Counted from the stretch's first letter, positions 32,415 to 43,032 are shown. The stretch is DNA of 64,000 bases from Acidovorax kalamii (GCF_002245625.1 NZ_NOIG01000006.1:1-64000); one strand, 5' to 3'. Program-made: numbers and translations. The notes: a model not told the origin generated them from the letters alone.

Positions 32415-34163
32415 TCAATTTTTGCGTGGAACCACCCAGGCGTGCTCGTTGATGCCGATCACGTTGAAGAAAATCGCCACCAGCCGCTGCAGGTTGTGGA
32501 ACTGCACCACATGGCCATGGCCTTGTTGCTCGGCCGCCCAGTTGAGCACCGAGCCTGCCGCCGCAAAATCCACGCGGATGAGCTTGTCGCAGGCAATGGT
32601 CAGGGGCACGCCGGGCCGCAGGAAGGCCTCGAAGGGCTGCAGCAGGGGCGTGGCATCGCCGTCGATGTGGCCACTGAGTTGGGCCACGGGCCCCGACTCC
32701 AGCGGCGCGGGTGCGGACAGCTCACCCAGGTCGGAGGCCATGAAGTCGCTGTCGGCCGCCAGGGGCGCTGCACCGGAGGACACACCTTCGTTATCGGAAT
32801 ATCCGCAACGCGGCGACACCCAGGACGGAGGCGAGACCTCGTAGGTCACGCAGTAGTCCAGCGCCACCAGCTCGAACTCGTCGGGCTTGCCCATGAGCCG
32901 CATCATGGCCATGCGCAAACGCCACCACTCAGGGCTGTTGGACCGGTCGCCGGACTGGGTTTTGGCGTCAAGCAGGGCATTGAGCTTTTCCACCCCCGAA
33001 AACACCAGCTGGCCTTCGCGGTCGGACCACTGCGAGACCAGGTCCGCCAGCAGCGGCACCGCCGCCTCGTCGATGCCGGTGAGGCGCGACCAGGACAGCG
33101 TCCAGGGGGAGGCGGCGCGCGCCAGCGAGGCCTGCAGGGCTGCTACCGATGACACCGCCAGGGTCGGGGGCGCATTCCAGCTGAAATCACGGCGCATGCC
33201 GGGCGCTGGCGCGGCCTCTGCCGCAGCGGGCGCGGCCGCTGCCGCCATCCCGAGCATCTCCGGCATCGAGAACCACAGGGGGGCCGAGCGGCTGTACTGG
33301 GCCGCAAAGTCGATGGCCAGCGCATCAAAACGGTCGTGTTGCCCGGTGGCGCGGTACAGGTCAAACAGCGTCATCCAGATTTCGAGCTGCTGCTCTGGCT
33401 CGTCCTGCTGGTGCTGGGCCAGCACATCCAGCAGGCCAGACTCTGCACCCGCATGGTCACCGTTGGCAAACCGGATGGCGGCTTCTTCTAGATCGGGTTC
33501 GTGCACGAATTCCTCCGGTTCGAATGCGGTCGCGGGCGCTGCCGCTGGGGCCGCAGGGCTGAAGGACGCCTCGACAGGCTGGTGGTTACCCCCGAGCATC
33601 TGTGCATCGGTGCCGCCAAACTTGCCAATGGCCATGCTGTCGTCGGCAAACAGCGGCTGGACTGCGGCCTTGTTGTCCAGCGGCGCAGGCAGGCTGCCGG
33701 GGGCCGTGGGGGCATAGGCCCGGGCGTGCGCGGAGTCGGAGGGCTCCGCGCTGGATTCGGGCATCACACCAGGTTGGGTGGGCGCATCGGCCCCTTGCTT
33801 ACTCTTCCACCACTGCTGCGACATCTGCGCCTCGATCTCGTCGATCTTCTTGAGCGTGACGGCGCGCTCGTCGGGCGAGGCCATGCTGCTTTGAAAAAAC
33901 GAGGGGCGACCGGCAGCGTCTTCCACGCGCTGGCCTTGCAACACTTCACGCTGGCGCAGCTTGCGCAGCTGATCGAACTCGCGCCGCCGCACAAAGTCGT
34001 TGCGGCGCTTGCGCTCGATCATCTCCTTGAGCATCTGCTTGCTGTACTGGCTCTCCCGGTCATCCTGGATGGAGTCCAGCTCCGTCCAGTTGACCGTGGG
34101 ATTCTTCACGAACCGAACCACCTTCGATAGCAGGCCGCCGGGGGTGGTTTCTTCCTTGCTCAT
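32415..34163 (-). CDS. STAS-domain-like protein, function unknown
   Basis: 582 residues. N terminus highly charged and helical (residues about 30-80, many K/R/E/Q), then a Pro/Ala-rich middle, a helical TPR-like stretch near 235-300 ([23 protein letters not shown]), and a C-terminal half with two regions resembling STAS folds: [23 protein letters not shown] around 355, and [25 protein letters not shown] near the end. A role as scaffold or regulator is only inferred. It sits 47 bases upstream of hslV and may be co-transcribed with it. Confidence 0.7.
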   Translation of the reverse strand: MSKEETTPGGLLSKVVRFVKNPTVNWTELDSIQDDRESQYSKQMLKEMIERKRRNDFVRRREFDQLRKLRQREVLQGQRVEDAAGRPSFFQSSMASPDERAVTLKKIDEIEAQMSQQWWKSKQGADAPTQPGVMPESSAEPSDSAHARAYAPTAPGSLPAPLDNKAAVQPLFADDSMAIGKFGGTDAQMLGGNHQPVEASFSPAAPAAAPATAFEPEEFVHEPDLEEAAIRFANGDHAGAESGLLDVLAQHQQDEPEQQLEIWMTLFDLYRATGQHDRFDALAIDFAAQYSRSAPLWFSMPEMLGMAAAAAPAAAEAAPAPGMRRDFSWNAPPTLAVSSVAALQASLARAASPWTLSWSRLTGIDEAAVPLLADLVSQWSDREGQLVFSGVEKLNALLDAKTQSGDRSNSPEWWRLRMAMMRLMGKPDEFELVALDYCVTYEVSPPSWVSPRCGYSDNEGVSSGAAPLAADSDFMASDLGELSAPAPLESGPVAQLSGHIDGDATPLLQPFEAFLRPGVPLTIACDKLIRVDFAAAGSVLNWAAEQQGHGHVVQFHNLQRLVAIFFNVIGINEHAWVVPRKN

Positions 34164-34221
34164 GGCTCAGGGTACAGGGGAGAGTGCGCAGCGATGATCG
34201 TCATCAGGCCGTAGGGCCCGA

Positions 34222-35049
34222 TCAGTCTCCGAACATCTTCTGCTTGAGTTCGCGGCGCTGCTGCGCTTCCAGCGACAGGGTGGCCGTGGGACGGGCGATC
34301 AGGCGGCCCACACCGATGGGTTCGCCGGTCTCGTCGCAGTAGCCGTAGTCGCCAGCGTCAATGCGGGCGATGGACTGTTCGATCTTCTTGAGCAGCTTGC
34401 GCTCGCGGTCGCGTGTGCGCAATTCCAGGGCATGCTCTTCCTCGATCGTGGCGCGGTCGGCCGGGTCGGGCACCACCACGGTGTCTTCCCGCAGGTGTTC
34501 GGTGGTTTCGCCAGCGCTGTTGTGGATGTCCTGCTTGAGCTGAACGAGCTTGAGACGGAAAAACGCCATCTGCTTGTCGTTCATGTACTCGCTGTCGGGC
34601 ATGGCCATGACTTCAGCGTCGGTCAGCTCGGCGGCGGACTTGGTTTTCCAGTTGTTCGCCAGCTTGGGGTCTTTTTTGGCAGCCGTGAAAGTGGGCTGCG
34701 CTTGCGCGGTCGTGGGCATGGTATGTAGATAACTGGCTTTGGCAGCGGTGGACGCCACTGCCTGTGCCATGGATGGTACGGTCAATTGGGCCAATCGGGA
34801 AGAAGGCCGGGTTGTGCGCACGGGTACCTGCAACTCGGCCGGTGCGGCAGGGCTGGGCGCCGGTGCTGCCACAGCGGGACTGGCCGCCTTGGCCACAACA
34901 GCTTTGGGGGCCGCTGCCGCTTTGGGTGCAGCTGCTGCCACTTTGGCCGCAGCGGCTTTGGCGGCTGGCTTGGGCGCCGCCGCAGGGGCTGCAGCGGCGG
35001 GCTTGGTTGCCTTCGTGGCCGCCTTGGGTTTGCTGGTGTCGGCTTTCAC
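34222..35049 (-). CDS. dksA: RNA polymerase-binding regulator DksA with histone-like N-terminal tail
   Basis: DksA binds the RNA polymerase secondary channel and works with ppGpp. GTG 35049 has AGGAG nearby and gives 275 residues against about 150 for standard DksA. Residues 1 to about 75 are Ala/Lys/Pro repeats ([20 protein letters not shown]), like histone-H1-type tails. The core starts near residue 125 and holds the coiled coil (DPADRATIEEEHALELRTRDRERK, with the tip aspartate pair DPAD). The zinc finger is degenerate: one cysteine remains (YGYCDETGEPIGVGRL). ATGs at residues 94 (34770) and 111 (34719) are alternatives. Confidence 0.9.
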   Translation of the reverse strand: MKADTSKPKAATKATKPAAAAPAAAPKPAAKAAAAKVAAAAPKAAAAPKAVVAKAASPAVAAPAPSPAAPAELQVPVRTTRPSSRLAQLTVPSMAQAVASTAAKASYLHTMPTTAQAQPTFTAAKKDPKLANNWKTKSAAELTDAEVMAMPDSEYMNDKQMAFFRLKLVQLKQDIHNSAGETTEHLREDTVVVPDPADRATIEEEHALELRTRDRERKLLKKIEQSIARIDAGDYGYCDETGEPIGVGRLIARPTATLSLEAQQRRELKQKMFGD

Positions 35050-35228
35050 TTCCTGGTCTCCTCGCTGTACGGGCGGGCCCTTGGCCGCTCTCACGGCCCG
35101 GGACTGGTGGCAAGCCTTGGGTGGTTTTACCGGGGCGCGATTGTATCGACCTGGGCTGACGCAAACAGAAACGTTGCGGATACAACACAGATCGGGCCGA
35201 ATCGACGCCCCGACACCGGCGAAGGGGG

Positions 35229-36290
35229 TCAGACCAGGCTCTGCTCCAGCCCCTGCAGGAAGATGTCCTTGGGCAGGTCGATGCCAATGAAGACCATCTT
35301 GCTCACCCGTGGCTCGCCCTCCGCCCACTGGGGGCCCAGGTCACTGCCCATGAGCTGGTGCACACCCTGGAAGATCACCTTGCGCTCGGTGCCCTTCATA
35401 TTAAGCACGCCTTTGTAGCGCAGCATGCGCGGGCCATAAATGTTGACAATCGCCCCGAGAAAGTCTTCGAGCTTGGCCGGGTCGAAGGGGCGCTCCGAGC
35501 GGTACACAAAACTCTTCACATCGTCGTCATGGTGATGGTGGTGGCCATGCCCATGGTCGTGCTGGTGCGAGGGGTGGTTGCAGTGCTCGCCATGTTCGTG
35601 GTCGTGATCATGGTGGTCATGGCCGTGCTCTTCTTCCTTGAGGAAGTCCGGGTCGATGTCCAGCTTGGCATTGAGGTTGAAGCCGCGCAGATCCAGCACC
35701 TCCTTGAGCGGCACTTCGCCAAAATGCACGGCTTTGATAGGCGCGCGCGGGTTCATGTGCTTCAGGCGGTGGATCAGCGCATCGGTTTCCTCGGCGCTGA
35801 CCAGGTCGGTCTTGGACAGGAAGATCTGGTCCGCGAAGCCCACCTGGCGGCGCGCTTCCTGGCGGTCATTGAGCTGCTGGGGCGCATGCTTGGCGTCCAC
35901 CAGGGTGATGATGGAGTCAATGAGGTAGGTCTCGGCGATTTCTTCGTCCATGAAGAAGGTCTGCGCCACGGGGCCCGGGTCGGCCACGCCCGTGGTCTCG
36001 ATCACGATGCGGTCGAACTCCAGCAGGTTCTTGCGCCTCTTGGCGGCCAGCAGCTGCAGGGTTTCGCGCAGGTCTTCGCGGATGGTGCAGCAGATGCAGC
36101 CGTTGCTCATCTGCACGATCTGCTCCTTGGACTCGGTCACGAGGATGTCGTTGTCGATGTTTTCTTCACCGAATTCATTCTCGATCACGGCAATCTTCTG
36201 GCCATGGGCTTCGCTCAAGAGACGCTTGAGCAGCGTCGTTTTGCCCGAGCCCAGGAAGCCGGTGAGGATGGTGACGGGGATCAGTGCCAT
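35229..36290 (-). CDS. COG0523 (CobW/ZNG-type) GTPase, probable zinc metallochaperone
   Basis: G3E-family GTPase of 353 residues from ATG 36290. Walker A TGFLGSGKTTLL, metal-binding GCICC (CxCC), Walker B EFDRIVIETTGVADP, NKxD-like SKTD. A striking His/Asp-rich stretch at about residues 223-257 (EEEHGHDHHDHDHEHGEHCN and HHHHHDDD) is probably a metal buffer. The CobW_C domain follows. Members move zinc to client proteins or serve in low-zinc adaptation; substrate here is inferred. Its neighbour is a DksA with a degenerate zinc finger. Confidence 0.92.
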   Translation of the reverse strand: MALIPVTILTGFLGSGKTTLLKRLLSEAHGQKIAVIENEFGEENIDNDILVTESKEQIVQMSNGCICCTIREDLRETLQLLAAKRRKNLLEFDRIVIETTGVADPGPVAQTFFMDEEIAETYLIDSIITLVDAKHAPQQLNDRQEARRQVGFADQIFLSKTDLVSAEETDALIHRLKHMNPRAPIKAVHFGEVPLKEVLDLRGFNLNAKLDIDPDFLKEEEHGHDHHDHDHEHGEHCNHPSHQHDHGHGHHHHHDDDVKSFVYRSERPFDPAKLEDFLGAIVNIYGPRMLRYKGVLNMKGTERKVIFQGVHQLMGSDLGPQWAEGEPRVSKMVFIGIDLPKDIFLQGLEQSLV

Positions 36291-36416
36291 AAATCTGTCT
36301 TTCAAGGGGGTCAAATACTTGCGCTGCAGCCCGGTGCCGCAGGCTGCAGGGCCCCGCACTGGGGACGTTTTTTCAGTGTACCGAGGCTGTCAAGCCCCTG
36401 CCGGGCGTTGCCGGGT

Positions 36417-37652
36417 TCACCCTTTGCGCATCACGACCAGGCCCTTGAGGTACTCCCCTTCCGGGAACTCCAGCGTCATCGGGTGGTCGGGCGCGCCGCC
36501 CAGGCGCTCCAGAATGAAGCCGTCCACGCCCGCATCGGCCCCGGCCGAGGCCACGATCTTGTGGAACAGGTCGGCGCTGATGCCGCCTGAGCAGGAGAAG
36601 GTGAACAGCACGCCGCCGGGCGACAGCAGCTGCAGTGCCAGGCGGTTGATGTCCTTGTAAGCCCGTGCCGCACGGTCGGCGTGGGCCGCAGTCGGCGCAA
36701 ACTTCGGCGGATCCAGGATGATGGCGTCGAACCGCTGGCCTTCCTTGAGGAACTGGCGCAGCGAGGCGTTCACGTCGGCATCGAGGAAGGTGGCCCGGTT
36801 CGGATCGAACCCATTGAGCGCCACATGGGCGCGGGCGCGCTCCAGGGCCGGGCCCGAAGAGTCGATGGAGGTCACATGCCCGTCGGCCACGGTGCCTGCC
36901 GCGCGCATGCCCGCCAGCGCCGCCACGCTGAAGCCGCCGGTGTAGCAGAAGCAGTTGAGCACATGCTTGAAGCCCAGGCGCTGCGCGTAATCGGCAAACC
37001 GCTTGCGGCTGTCGCGCTGGTCCAGGTAGAAGCCGGTCTTGTGGCCCTCGGCGATGTTGAGGGTCAGGCGCCACTGGTGTTCCTGGATGGTGAGCTCCAG
37101 CGGCGGCCCTTCGCCGTCGCCCAACGCCCCCGTGGGCCCGCCGCGCAGCCAGCCGGTGGCGGGCTGGAGGCCCTCCAGCGCACGCACGCTCGCGTCCGAG
37201 CGCTCGTACAACTTGGTCAGACCCGTCTCGCGCAGCAGCGCATCGGCAATCACGCCTTTCCAGCGCTCGGTGCCCGCACTGGTGAACTGCGCCACCAGCG
37301 TGTCGCCATAGCGGTCCACGATGAGCCCGGGCAGGCCGTCGGACTCGCCGTGCACCAGGCGCACGCCGTCGCTTTGAACATCAAAACGGGCTCTGGCGAT
37401 GATGGAGCGTGCACAAGCAGCTATGAAATACGGAGCATCGATGCGCTGCGCCTCGTCAAAGCTCCACACCCGCGCGCGGATGCGCGAGCTGGGGCTGAAA
37501 GCCGCCCAGGCCAGGAACTGGCCCTCGTGCGACTCCACACGCACGGTCTCGCCGCTGTCGCCGCCGCCTTTGGCGATGGCCGATTCAAAGATCCAGGGGT
37601 GACGGCGCAAGAGCGAGCGCTCTTTGCCAGGGCGAAGGCGAAGGGTTTTCAT
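36417..37652 (-). CDS. rlmI: 23S rRNA cytosine methyltransferase RlmI-like
   Basis: SAM-dependent 23S rRNA m5C methyltransferase family (m5C1962 in E. coli). 411 residues: N-terminal PUA-like domain (LRPGKERSLLRRHPWIFESAI), then the Rossmann domain with FYLDQRDSRKRFADYA, LNCFCYTGGFSVAAL and AIILDPPKFAPT. Residues around 75-90 (YFIAACARSIIARARF) come from an embedded family 1 repeat, stretching a variable loop. Lone gene with divergent chemotaxis genes upstream. Confidence 0.9.
   Translation of the reverse strand: MKTLRLRPGKERSLLRRHPWIFESAIAKGGGDSGETVRVESHEGQFLAWAAFSPSSRIRARVWSFDEAQRIDAPYFIAACARSIIARARFDVQSDGVRLVHGESDGLPGLIVDRYGDTLVAQFTSAGTERWKGVIADALLRETGLTKLYERSDASVRALEGLQPATGWLRGGPTGALGDGEGPPLELTIQEHQWRLTLNIAEGHKTGFYLDQRDSRKRFADYAQRLGFKHVLNCFCYTGGFSVAALAGMRAAGTVADGHVTSIDSSGPALERARAHVALNGFDPNRATFLDADVNASLRQFLKEGQRFDAIILDPPKFAPTAAHADRAARAYKDINRLALQLLSPGGVLFTFSCSGGISADLFHKIVASAGADAGVDGFILERLGGAPDHPMTLEFPEGEYLKGLVVMRKG
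37380..37432 (-). repeat. Family 1 dispersed repeat inside rlmI
   Basis: Minus strand: TATTTCATAGCTGCTTGTGC, then CTCCATCATCGCCAG and CCGTTTTGATG. Compare with the hslV-hslU copy, TTTTGATAGCTGCTTGCGC. Kept in frame in the coding sequence. Confidence 0.7.
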
Positions 37653-37794
37653 GCCCCGGATTGTGCGGGTTGGGAGCCCGCCTCACCCGCTGGGCCGCGC
37701 AAAAACAGCGATGCAGCCTCCCAAGCCCACCAAGCCCTGCAACAGCTGGCAGTGCGCTGCGCCTCCTGAATTTATCAATTTTCACCTCCTTATT

Positions 37795-37823
37795 TGACAA
37801 AAATGATTGCCCATACTTAGAAT
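37795..37823 (+). promoter_or_regulatory. Predicted sigma-70 promoter of the chemotaxis operon
   Basis: TTGACA (37795-37800), 17-base spacer, TAGAAT (37818-37823), inside an AT-rich patch that stands out from the GC-rich surroundings. The cheW start is 29 bases downstream. Confidence 0.75.
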
Positions 37824-37851
37824 TGCTGAAATTATCATTTTTATCAAAACC

Positions 37852-38379
37852 ATGCCTGCGACCCACACCCAAATTCCCGCCACCCGACTGGCACCTGCGC
37901 CCGGCACCGCCCAGGCCACGATGACCGACCTCCGCGAGTTCCTGGCGTTCAAGATCGGGAACGAGGAATACGGGGTGGACATCCTGCGCGTGCAGGAGAT
38001 CCGTTCGTACGAAAAGCCCACCACCATCGCCAATGCCACAGGCGAACTCCAGGGCGTGATGAACCTGCGCGGCGTGATCGTTCCCATCATCGACCTGCGC
38101 CTGAAGCTGGGGCAAACCGCCGTGCAATACGACCCCCTCAAGGTCGTGATCGTGCTGAACATCGGCCAGCGCATGGTGGGCGCGGTGGTGGACGGCGTCT
38201 CTGACGTGCTCACGCTGGAGCGTGAACAGATGCGCCCCATGCCCGCCCTGCGTGGCGACATCGCCCCCGAACATCTGCTGGCCATTGGCTCGGTCGGCCA
38301 GCGCATGTTGATCCTGCTCGATATCGAAAAATTTCTTGCCAATTCTGTGGCGAGTGGTACACCTGCTGCCTGCCACTGA
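37852..38379 (+). CDS. cheW: Chemotaxis adaptor protein CheW
   Basis: Adaptor joining chemoreceptors to the CheA kinase. 175 residues from ATG 37852. After a 25-residue Thr/Ala/Pro-rich lead, the CheW fold: [40 protein letters not shown], and the C-terminal [17 protein letters not shown]. The in-frame ATG 37807 would overlap the promoter. Two chemoreceptor genes follow, the first 32 bases downstream, so this is a receptor-adaptor operon. Confidence 0.95.
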   Translation: MPATHTQIPATRLAPAPGTAQATMTDLREFLAFKIGNEEYGVDILRVQEIRSYEKPTTIANATGELQGVMNLRGVIVPIIDLRLKLGQTAVQYDPLKVVIVLNIGQRMVGAVVDGVSDVLTLEREQMRPMPALRGDIAPEHLLAIGSVGQRMLILLDIEKFLANSVASGTPAACH

Positions 38380-38411
38380 GCTGCAGCACAACCTACAAGG
38401 AACTGCACACC

Positions 38412-40187
38412 ATGAACTTCAACGACCTGAAGATTTCTACCCGGCTCACACTGGGCTTCGGCCTGATGGGCCTGCTCATTGGCATCATGGGCACGCTGTC
38501 CATGGGGCTGGCCCACCGCGCGGACAACGCCTTCCACTCCATCATCGACGATCGCTTCCCCAAGGTGCTGAACCTGCACGTGGCCAAGGAAGACGTGACG
38601 GCTGTGGAACTGGCCCTCACGCAGATGCTGCTGGATACCCGTCCCGAAAACCTGCAGCGCCACCAGGCCCTGGTCAACAGCAAGCGGCAAGAGATCACAC
38701 AGCTCCTCGATACCCTGGGCCAGCAGATCACTTCGCCCGAAGGCAAGGCCGCGCTGGCCGAGACCCAGCGTGCGCGCAGCGACTATGCAGCGCAACTGCA
38801 ACGCTACTCCGAACTGGCCAACGCGGGTCAGCTGGACGAGGCCCGGACCATCCTCACAGGTGCCATGGCGGCGCCACGCGCCACCTACTTTGAGGCGCTG
38901 GACAGGCTGATCGCCTACCAGGAGTCGCTGGCCAAGAACGCCCAGGCCGAGGCGGTGGCCGCTGTGTCCACCATGAATGTGTTTGTGCTGTCGCTTACGG
39001 GGCTGTCCCTGATCGCGGGCGCCGTGATTGGCCTGCGCATCGTCCGCTCCACCACCGAGCCCCTGCGCCGCGCCGTGGATGCCGCGCGCGCCGTGGCCGC
39101 CGGAGACCTGAGCCTGCCCATCACCTACCGGGGCACCAACGAAACCGCACAGCTGCTCAAGTCCCTGCTGGAGATGCAGCAATCGCTGGTGCATCTGGTG
39201 GGCCAGGTGCGGCACAACAGTGACAGCGTCTCCAACGCATCGGCCGAAATTGCCCAAGGCAACAACGACCTTTCGGCCCGCACCGAGCAGCAGGCCAGTG
39301 CGCTGCAGGAAACCGCCGCGTCCATGGAGCAACTCAACACCGCCGTGCGCAACAACGCCGACAACGCACAGCGGGCCGACGCCATGGCGCGCAGCGCCAG
39401 CGAAGTGGCCGCACAGGGCGGCAGCGTGGTGGCCGAGGTGGTCCACACGATGAAAGACATCAATGAAAGCAGCCGCCAGATTGCGGACATCGTGGGCGTG
39501 ATCGACTCCATCGCTTTCCAGACCAACATCCTGGCGCTCAACGCCGCGGTGGAAGCCGCCCGCGCCGGTGAACAAGGCCGGGGCTTCGCGGTGGTGGCCA
39601 CCGAGGTGCGCGTACTCGCCAGCCGGTCGGCCGAGGCCTCGCGCGAAATCAAGAGCCTGATCGGCACCAGCGTGGAGCGCGTGGAAGCAGGCACCGCCCT
39701 GGTGGACCGCGCCGGGCAGACCATGAGCGAAGTGGTCGCCTCCATCCGCCGCGTGACCGACATCATGGGCGAGATCAGCGCTGCCAGCACCGAGCAGAGC
39801 CAGGGCGTGGACCAGATCAACGAGGCCGTCACACAGATGGACCAGGCCACCCAGCAGAACGCCGCCCTGGTCGAGGAAATGGCCGCTGCCGCAGCCAGCC
39901 TCAACCACCAGGCCACGGATCTGGTGAACACGGTGGCCACCTTCCGCCTTTCAGCCCAGGACGAAACCACGGCCCTGCCACCGCCCTCCCGGACAAAAGC
40001 TCTGGCCCACACTCAGCACACCCCGCAGGCCGCGCAGCCGCGCGCCGCGGCCCGTCCGATGGTGGGCAAGCACGACACCCCACGCCCCACCCTGGGCCAC
40101 CGGCCCCGTACCACCACCGCCCTGAAGCCCGCAGCCGTTGCGCTGGCAACTGCAAGCGGGGGCGACGCAAACTGGGAAAGCTTCTGA
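38412..40187 (+). CDS. Methyl-accepting chemotaxis protein (Tsr/Tar type, tethered)
   Basis: 591 residues, AAGGAAC before the ATG. TM1 about 10-30; helical periplasmic ligand-binding bundle about 35-185 ([26 protein letters not shown]); TM2 about 190-210; HAMP; signalling domain with [21 protein letters not shown]. After a Pro-rich linker it ends NWESF, essentially the enterobacterial CheR/CheB tether. From about 39.23 kb to 39.92 kb the DNA is nearly identical to the next receptor gene. Confidence 0.96.
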   Translation: MNFNDLKISTRLTLGFGLMGLLIGIMGTLSMGLAHRADNAFHSIIDDRFPKVLNLHVAKEDVTAVELALTQMLLDTRPENLQRHQALVNSKRQEITQLLDTLGQQITSPEGKAALAETQRARSDYAAQLQRYSELANAGQLDEARTILTGAMAAPRATYFEALDRLIAYQESLAKNAQAEAVAAVSTMNVFVLSLTGLSLIAGAVIGLRIVRSTTEPLRRAVDAARAVAAGDLSLPITYRGTNETAQLLKSLLEMQQSLVHLVGQVRHNSDSVSNASAEIAQGNNDLSARTEQQASALQETAASMEQLNTAVRNNADNAQRADAMARSASEVAAQGGSVVAEVVHTMKDINESSRQIADIVGVIDSIAFQTNILALNAAVEAARAGEQGRGFAVVATEVRVLASRSAEASREIKSLIGTSVERVEAGTALVDRAGQTMSEVVASIRRVTDIMGEISAASTEQSQGVDQINEAVTQMDQATQQNAALVEEMAAAAASLNHQATDLVNTVATFRLSAQDETTALPPPSRTKALAHTQHTPQAAQPRAAARPMVGKHDTPRPTLGHRPRTTTALKPAAVALATASGGDANWESF

Positions 40188-40260
40188 CGCGTCACAAGCG
40201 CGACATGGCCCCCGGTCCACAGTGGGGACAGCGGTCTTTTTACCAAGGAGGGCGTTCACC

Positions 40261-41898
40261 ATGAACTTCAAGCAGCTGAAAATTTCTACCCGCCTGTCGC
40301 TGCTGCTCGCAGCGCTGTGCCTGCTCACCACCGTGATCGGCAGCGTGGGCCTGGCGGGCATGCAACGCGCCAACGCGGGCTTGAACACCGTGTACCAGGA
40401 CCGGGTGGTGCCTCTCAAGCAGATCAAGTTGGTGTCCGACGCTTACGCCGTGAACGTGGTGGACACGGCCCACAAGGTGCGGGACGGCGCTTTCACGCCC
40501 CAGCAGGGGCTGGACTCCATCGCCAAGGCCAAAAAAGAGATCAGCGACAACTGGAGCGCCTACCTGGCCACCGAGCTGGTGGCCGACGAGGTGCGTCTGA
40601 CCGCGCAGTTCAAGACGCTGCAGCCCCAGGCCGACGGTGCCGTGCGCACCCTGGAAGAACTGATTGGCCGCAAGGACCTGCCCGGCCTCACCGCTTATGC
40701 CGCCAAAGAGATGTACCCCGCGCTCGACCCCTTGCAGGACGTGCTGGGCGCGCTGGTACAGGTGCAGCTGGACACGGCCCGCAAGGAATACGACCAGGCC
40801 GTGGTGTCGTACGCCAATACCCGGCTGTTTGTGGTCCTGGCGATTGCAGGCGGTGTGCTGTTTGCCCTGGGTTTTGGCACCCTGGTGGCGCGCAGCATCG
40901 TGGGCGAGCTGGGCACCGAGCCCGGCACGGCCGCCGAGTTGGCGCGCAGCGTGGCCCATGGCGACCTCACGGTGGCGATCCACCTCAAGCCCGGTGACAC
41001 CACCAGCCTGATGGCCCAGCTCAAGCGCATGCAGGACAGCCTGGTGGCGATGGTGGCCATGGTGCACCAGAGTTCGGTCAACGTGGCCAGCGCGTCCGAG
41101 CAGATTGCCCAGGGCAACAACAGCCTGTCGTCCCGCACCGAGGAGCAGGCCAGCGCGCTGGAGGAAACCGCTGCGTCGATGGAACAGCTCAATGCCACCG
41201 TGCGGCAGAACGCCGACAGCTCTCGCCAGGCCAACCAGCTCGCACACAGTGCCACCACCATTGCCATGCAAGGTGGCGCCGTGGTGGCTGACGTGGTGCG
41301 CACCATGAAGGACATCAACGACAGCAGCAGCAAGATCACCGAGATCATCGGCGTGATCGACTCCATCGCCTTCCAGACCAACATCCTGGCGCTCAACGCG
41401 GCCGTGGAAGCCGCCCGCGCCGGTGAGCAAGGCCGGGGCTTTGCCGTGGTGGCCACCGAGGTGCGGGTGCTCGCCAGCCGCTCGGCCGAGGCCTCGCGGG
41501 AAATCAAGGGCCTGATCGGCAACAGCGTGGAGCGCGTGGAAGCAGGCACCGCCCTGGTGGACCGCGCCGGGCAGACCATGAACGAAGTGGTCGCCTCCAT
41601 CCGCCGCGTGACCGACATCATGGGCGAGATCAGCGCCGCCAGCACCGAGCAGAGCGAGGGCATGGACCAGATCAGCGAAGCCGTCACCCAGATGGACCAG
41701 GCCACCCAGCAGAACGCCGCCCTGGTCGAGGAGATGGCCGCTGCCGCCGCCAGCCTGAACCACCAGGCCGGGGAACTGGTGGACACCGTGGCCACCTTCA
41801 AGCTGCCCGAGGTGTATGAACACCGCGCCGCCCTGCCCCACCAGCCTTCGCGCCGCAACCTGCTGGGCCACGGCCCGGCGGGCATCGCTGCGGCCTGA
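40261..41898 (+). CDS. Methyl-accepting chemotaxis protein (untethered paralogue)
   Basis: 545 residues from ATG 40261, preceded by AGGAGGG; the in-frame ATG 40138 lies in the previous gene. Same architecture and N-terminal signature as its neighbour ([16 protein letters not shown] against [16 protein letters not shown]), but a divergent periplasmic domain ([20 protein letters not shown]), so another ligand is likely. The C terminus (HGPAGIAAA) has no W-x-x-F pentapeptide; it may be modified through its tethered neighbour. 73 bases separate the two. Confidence 0.96.
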   Translation: MNFKQLKISTRLSLLLAALCLLTTVIGSVGLAGMQRANAGLNTVYQDRVVPLKQIKLVSDAYAVNVVDTAHKVRDGAFTPQQGLDSIAKAKKEISDNWSAYLATELVADEVRLTAQFKTLQPQADGAVRTLEELIGRKDLPGLTAYAAKEMYPALDPLQDVLGALVQVQLDTARKEYDQAVVSYANTRLFVVLAIAGGVLFALGFGTLVARSIVGELGTEPGTAAELARSVAHGDLTVAIHLKPGDTTSLMAQLKRMQDSLVAMVAMVHQSSVNVASASEQIAQGNNSLSSRTEEQASALEETAASMEQLNATVRQNADSSRQANQLAHSATTIAMQGGAVVADVVRTMKDINDSSSKITEIIGVIDSIAFQTNILALNAAVEAARAGEQGRGFAVVATEVRVLASRSAEASREIKGLIGNSVERVEAGTALVDRAGQTMNEVVASIRRVTDIMGEISAASTEQSEGMDQISEAVTQMDQATQQNAALVEEMAAAAASLNHQAGELVDTVATFKLPEVYEHRAALPHQPSRRNLLGHGPAGIAAA

Positions 41899-41929
41899 CG
41901 CGCCCCGGCGTGTCCGGCCGCGGCGGCCT

Positions 41930-42913
41930 TTAGCCGCCTGGCTTTTTCCGGCGAGCGCGGGGATGGGCCGCGTCGTACACCTTGGCCAGGTGCTGAAAGT
42001 CGAGCCGTGTATAGACCTGCGTGGTGGTGATGTTGGCGTGGCCCAGCAGCTCCTGCACCGCACGCAAGTCGCCGCTGCTTTGAAGCAGGTGGCTGGCGAA
42101 TGAATGGCGCAGCATGTGCGGGTGCACCGGCGTGGTCAGCCCGGCCTGCTGGCTGCGCTGGCGCAGGCGCAGCCAGATGGCCTGCGCCGTGAGCCGCGCG
42201 CCGCGCTGGCCCACAAACAGCGCGGCATCGAGCCGCGCCGCGCCCTCACCGCCAAACGGCGTGGCGCGGATGGCCAGCCAGGCCTGCAGCGCGGCCGTGG
42301 CGGCGGCGCCCACCGGCACGCTGCGGCGCTTGCTGCCCTTGCCAAACACATGGGCCTCGCCCGCCTGCAGATCCACCCAGCCGCGCCCCAGGCGATGGGT
42401 GTCGGCGTTGGCAACGGCATCCAGCCCGGCCAGCTCGCCCACGCGCAGGCCACAGCCATACAGCAGCTCGACCATGGCGGCATCGCGCGCCTCCAGCCAG
42501 GGGTCGGCGCCGGTGTTGTCAAACTCGGCCAGCCGCACGGCGTCGTCCACTCCCAGGGCCTTGGGCAGGGGTTTGGGCGCCTTGGGGGCGCGCACGTCCT
42601 GCACGGGGTTGTGCGGGATCAGCCCCTGCCGCCCGGCCCAGGTGAAGAACCCCCGCCAGCCCGAGAGGATGAGCGCAATGCCCCGCCCACTGCGCCCCGC
42701 GCTGTGCATCTGCGCCACAAAGCGGCGGATGTGGGCGCTCGTGAGCTGCAGCAGCGGCACATTCACCGCCGCCGCCAGTTGCACCAACCTTTCCAGGTCC
42801 AGGGTGTAGAGCGTGAGGGTGCGCGCGGCCAGCCGCTTTTCAACGCGCACATGCTCCAGGTAGCGCAGGACGTGCGGGTCTGCGGGGATCTGCGTGGGCG
42901 GCGCGTCGGGCAT
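41930..42913 (-). CDS. xerC: Tyrosine recombinase XerC
   Basis: Site-specific recombinase that with XerD resolves chromosome dimers at dif. 327 residues. N-terminal SAM-like core-binding domain (residues about 13-100) and the catalytic domain with GCGLRVGELAGLD (Arg), HMLRHSFASHLL (HxxR), LGHANITTTQVYTRLD (His and nucleophile Tyr). It ends in a basic RARRKKPGG tail. Third in the conserved dapF-DUF484-xerC order. Confidence 0.95.
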   Translation of the reverse strand: MPDAPPTQIPADPHVLRYLEHVRVEKRLAARTLTLYTLDLERLVQLAAAVNVPLLQLTSAHIRRFVAQMHSAGRSGRGIALILSGWRGFFTWAGRQGLIPHNPVQDVRAPKAPKPLPKALGVDDAVRLAEFDNTGADPWLEARDAAMVELLYGCGLRVGELAGLDAVANADTHRLGRGWVDLQAGEAHVFGKGSKRRSVPVGAAATAALQAWLAIRATPFGGEGAARLDAALFVGQRGARLTAQAIWLRLRQRSQQAGLTTPVHPHMLRHSFASHLLQSSGDLRAVQELLGHANITTTQVYTRLDFQHLAKVYDAAHPRARRKKPGG

Positions 42914-42927
42914 GGAGCACTACCCCC

Positions 42928-43032
42928 GCAACGGGCGCGCCCCCAGGCCAGCGCCACCGTGGAACCGGCTTCGCCGGGCCCGGGGTGGCGACCCCCCGCA
43001 AGGGGGAAGCGGCGCAGCCGCACAGGGGGGCA
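42928..43032 (-). repeat. Family 2 dispersed repeat between DUF484 gene and xerC
   Basis: On the minus strand it starts CCCCCTGTGCGGCTGCGCCGC right after the DUF484 gene stop and ends GGCGCTGGCCTGGGGGCGCG, like the other copies but with a more diverged middle. Confidence 0.7.

Noticed and set aside
35520..35640. Short CAT/ATG-rich tandem repeat, possibly a microsatellite
   Set aside because: It is the His/Asp-rich metal-binding loop of the COG0523 GTPase, explained by its coding.
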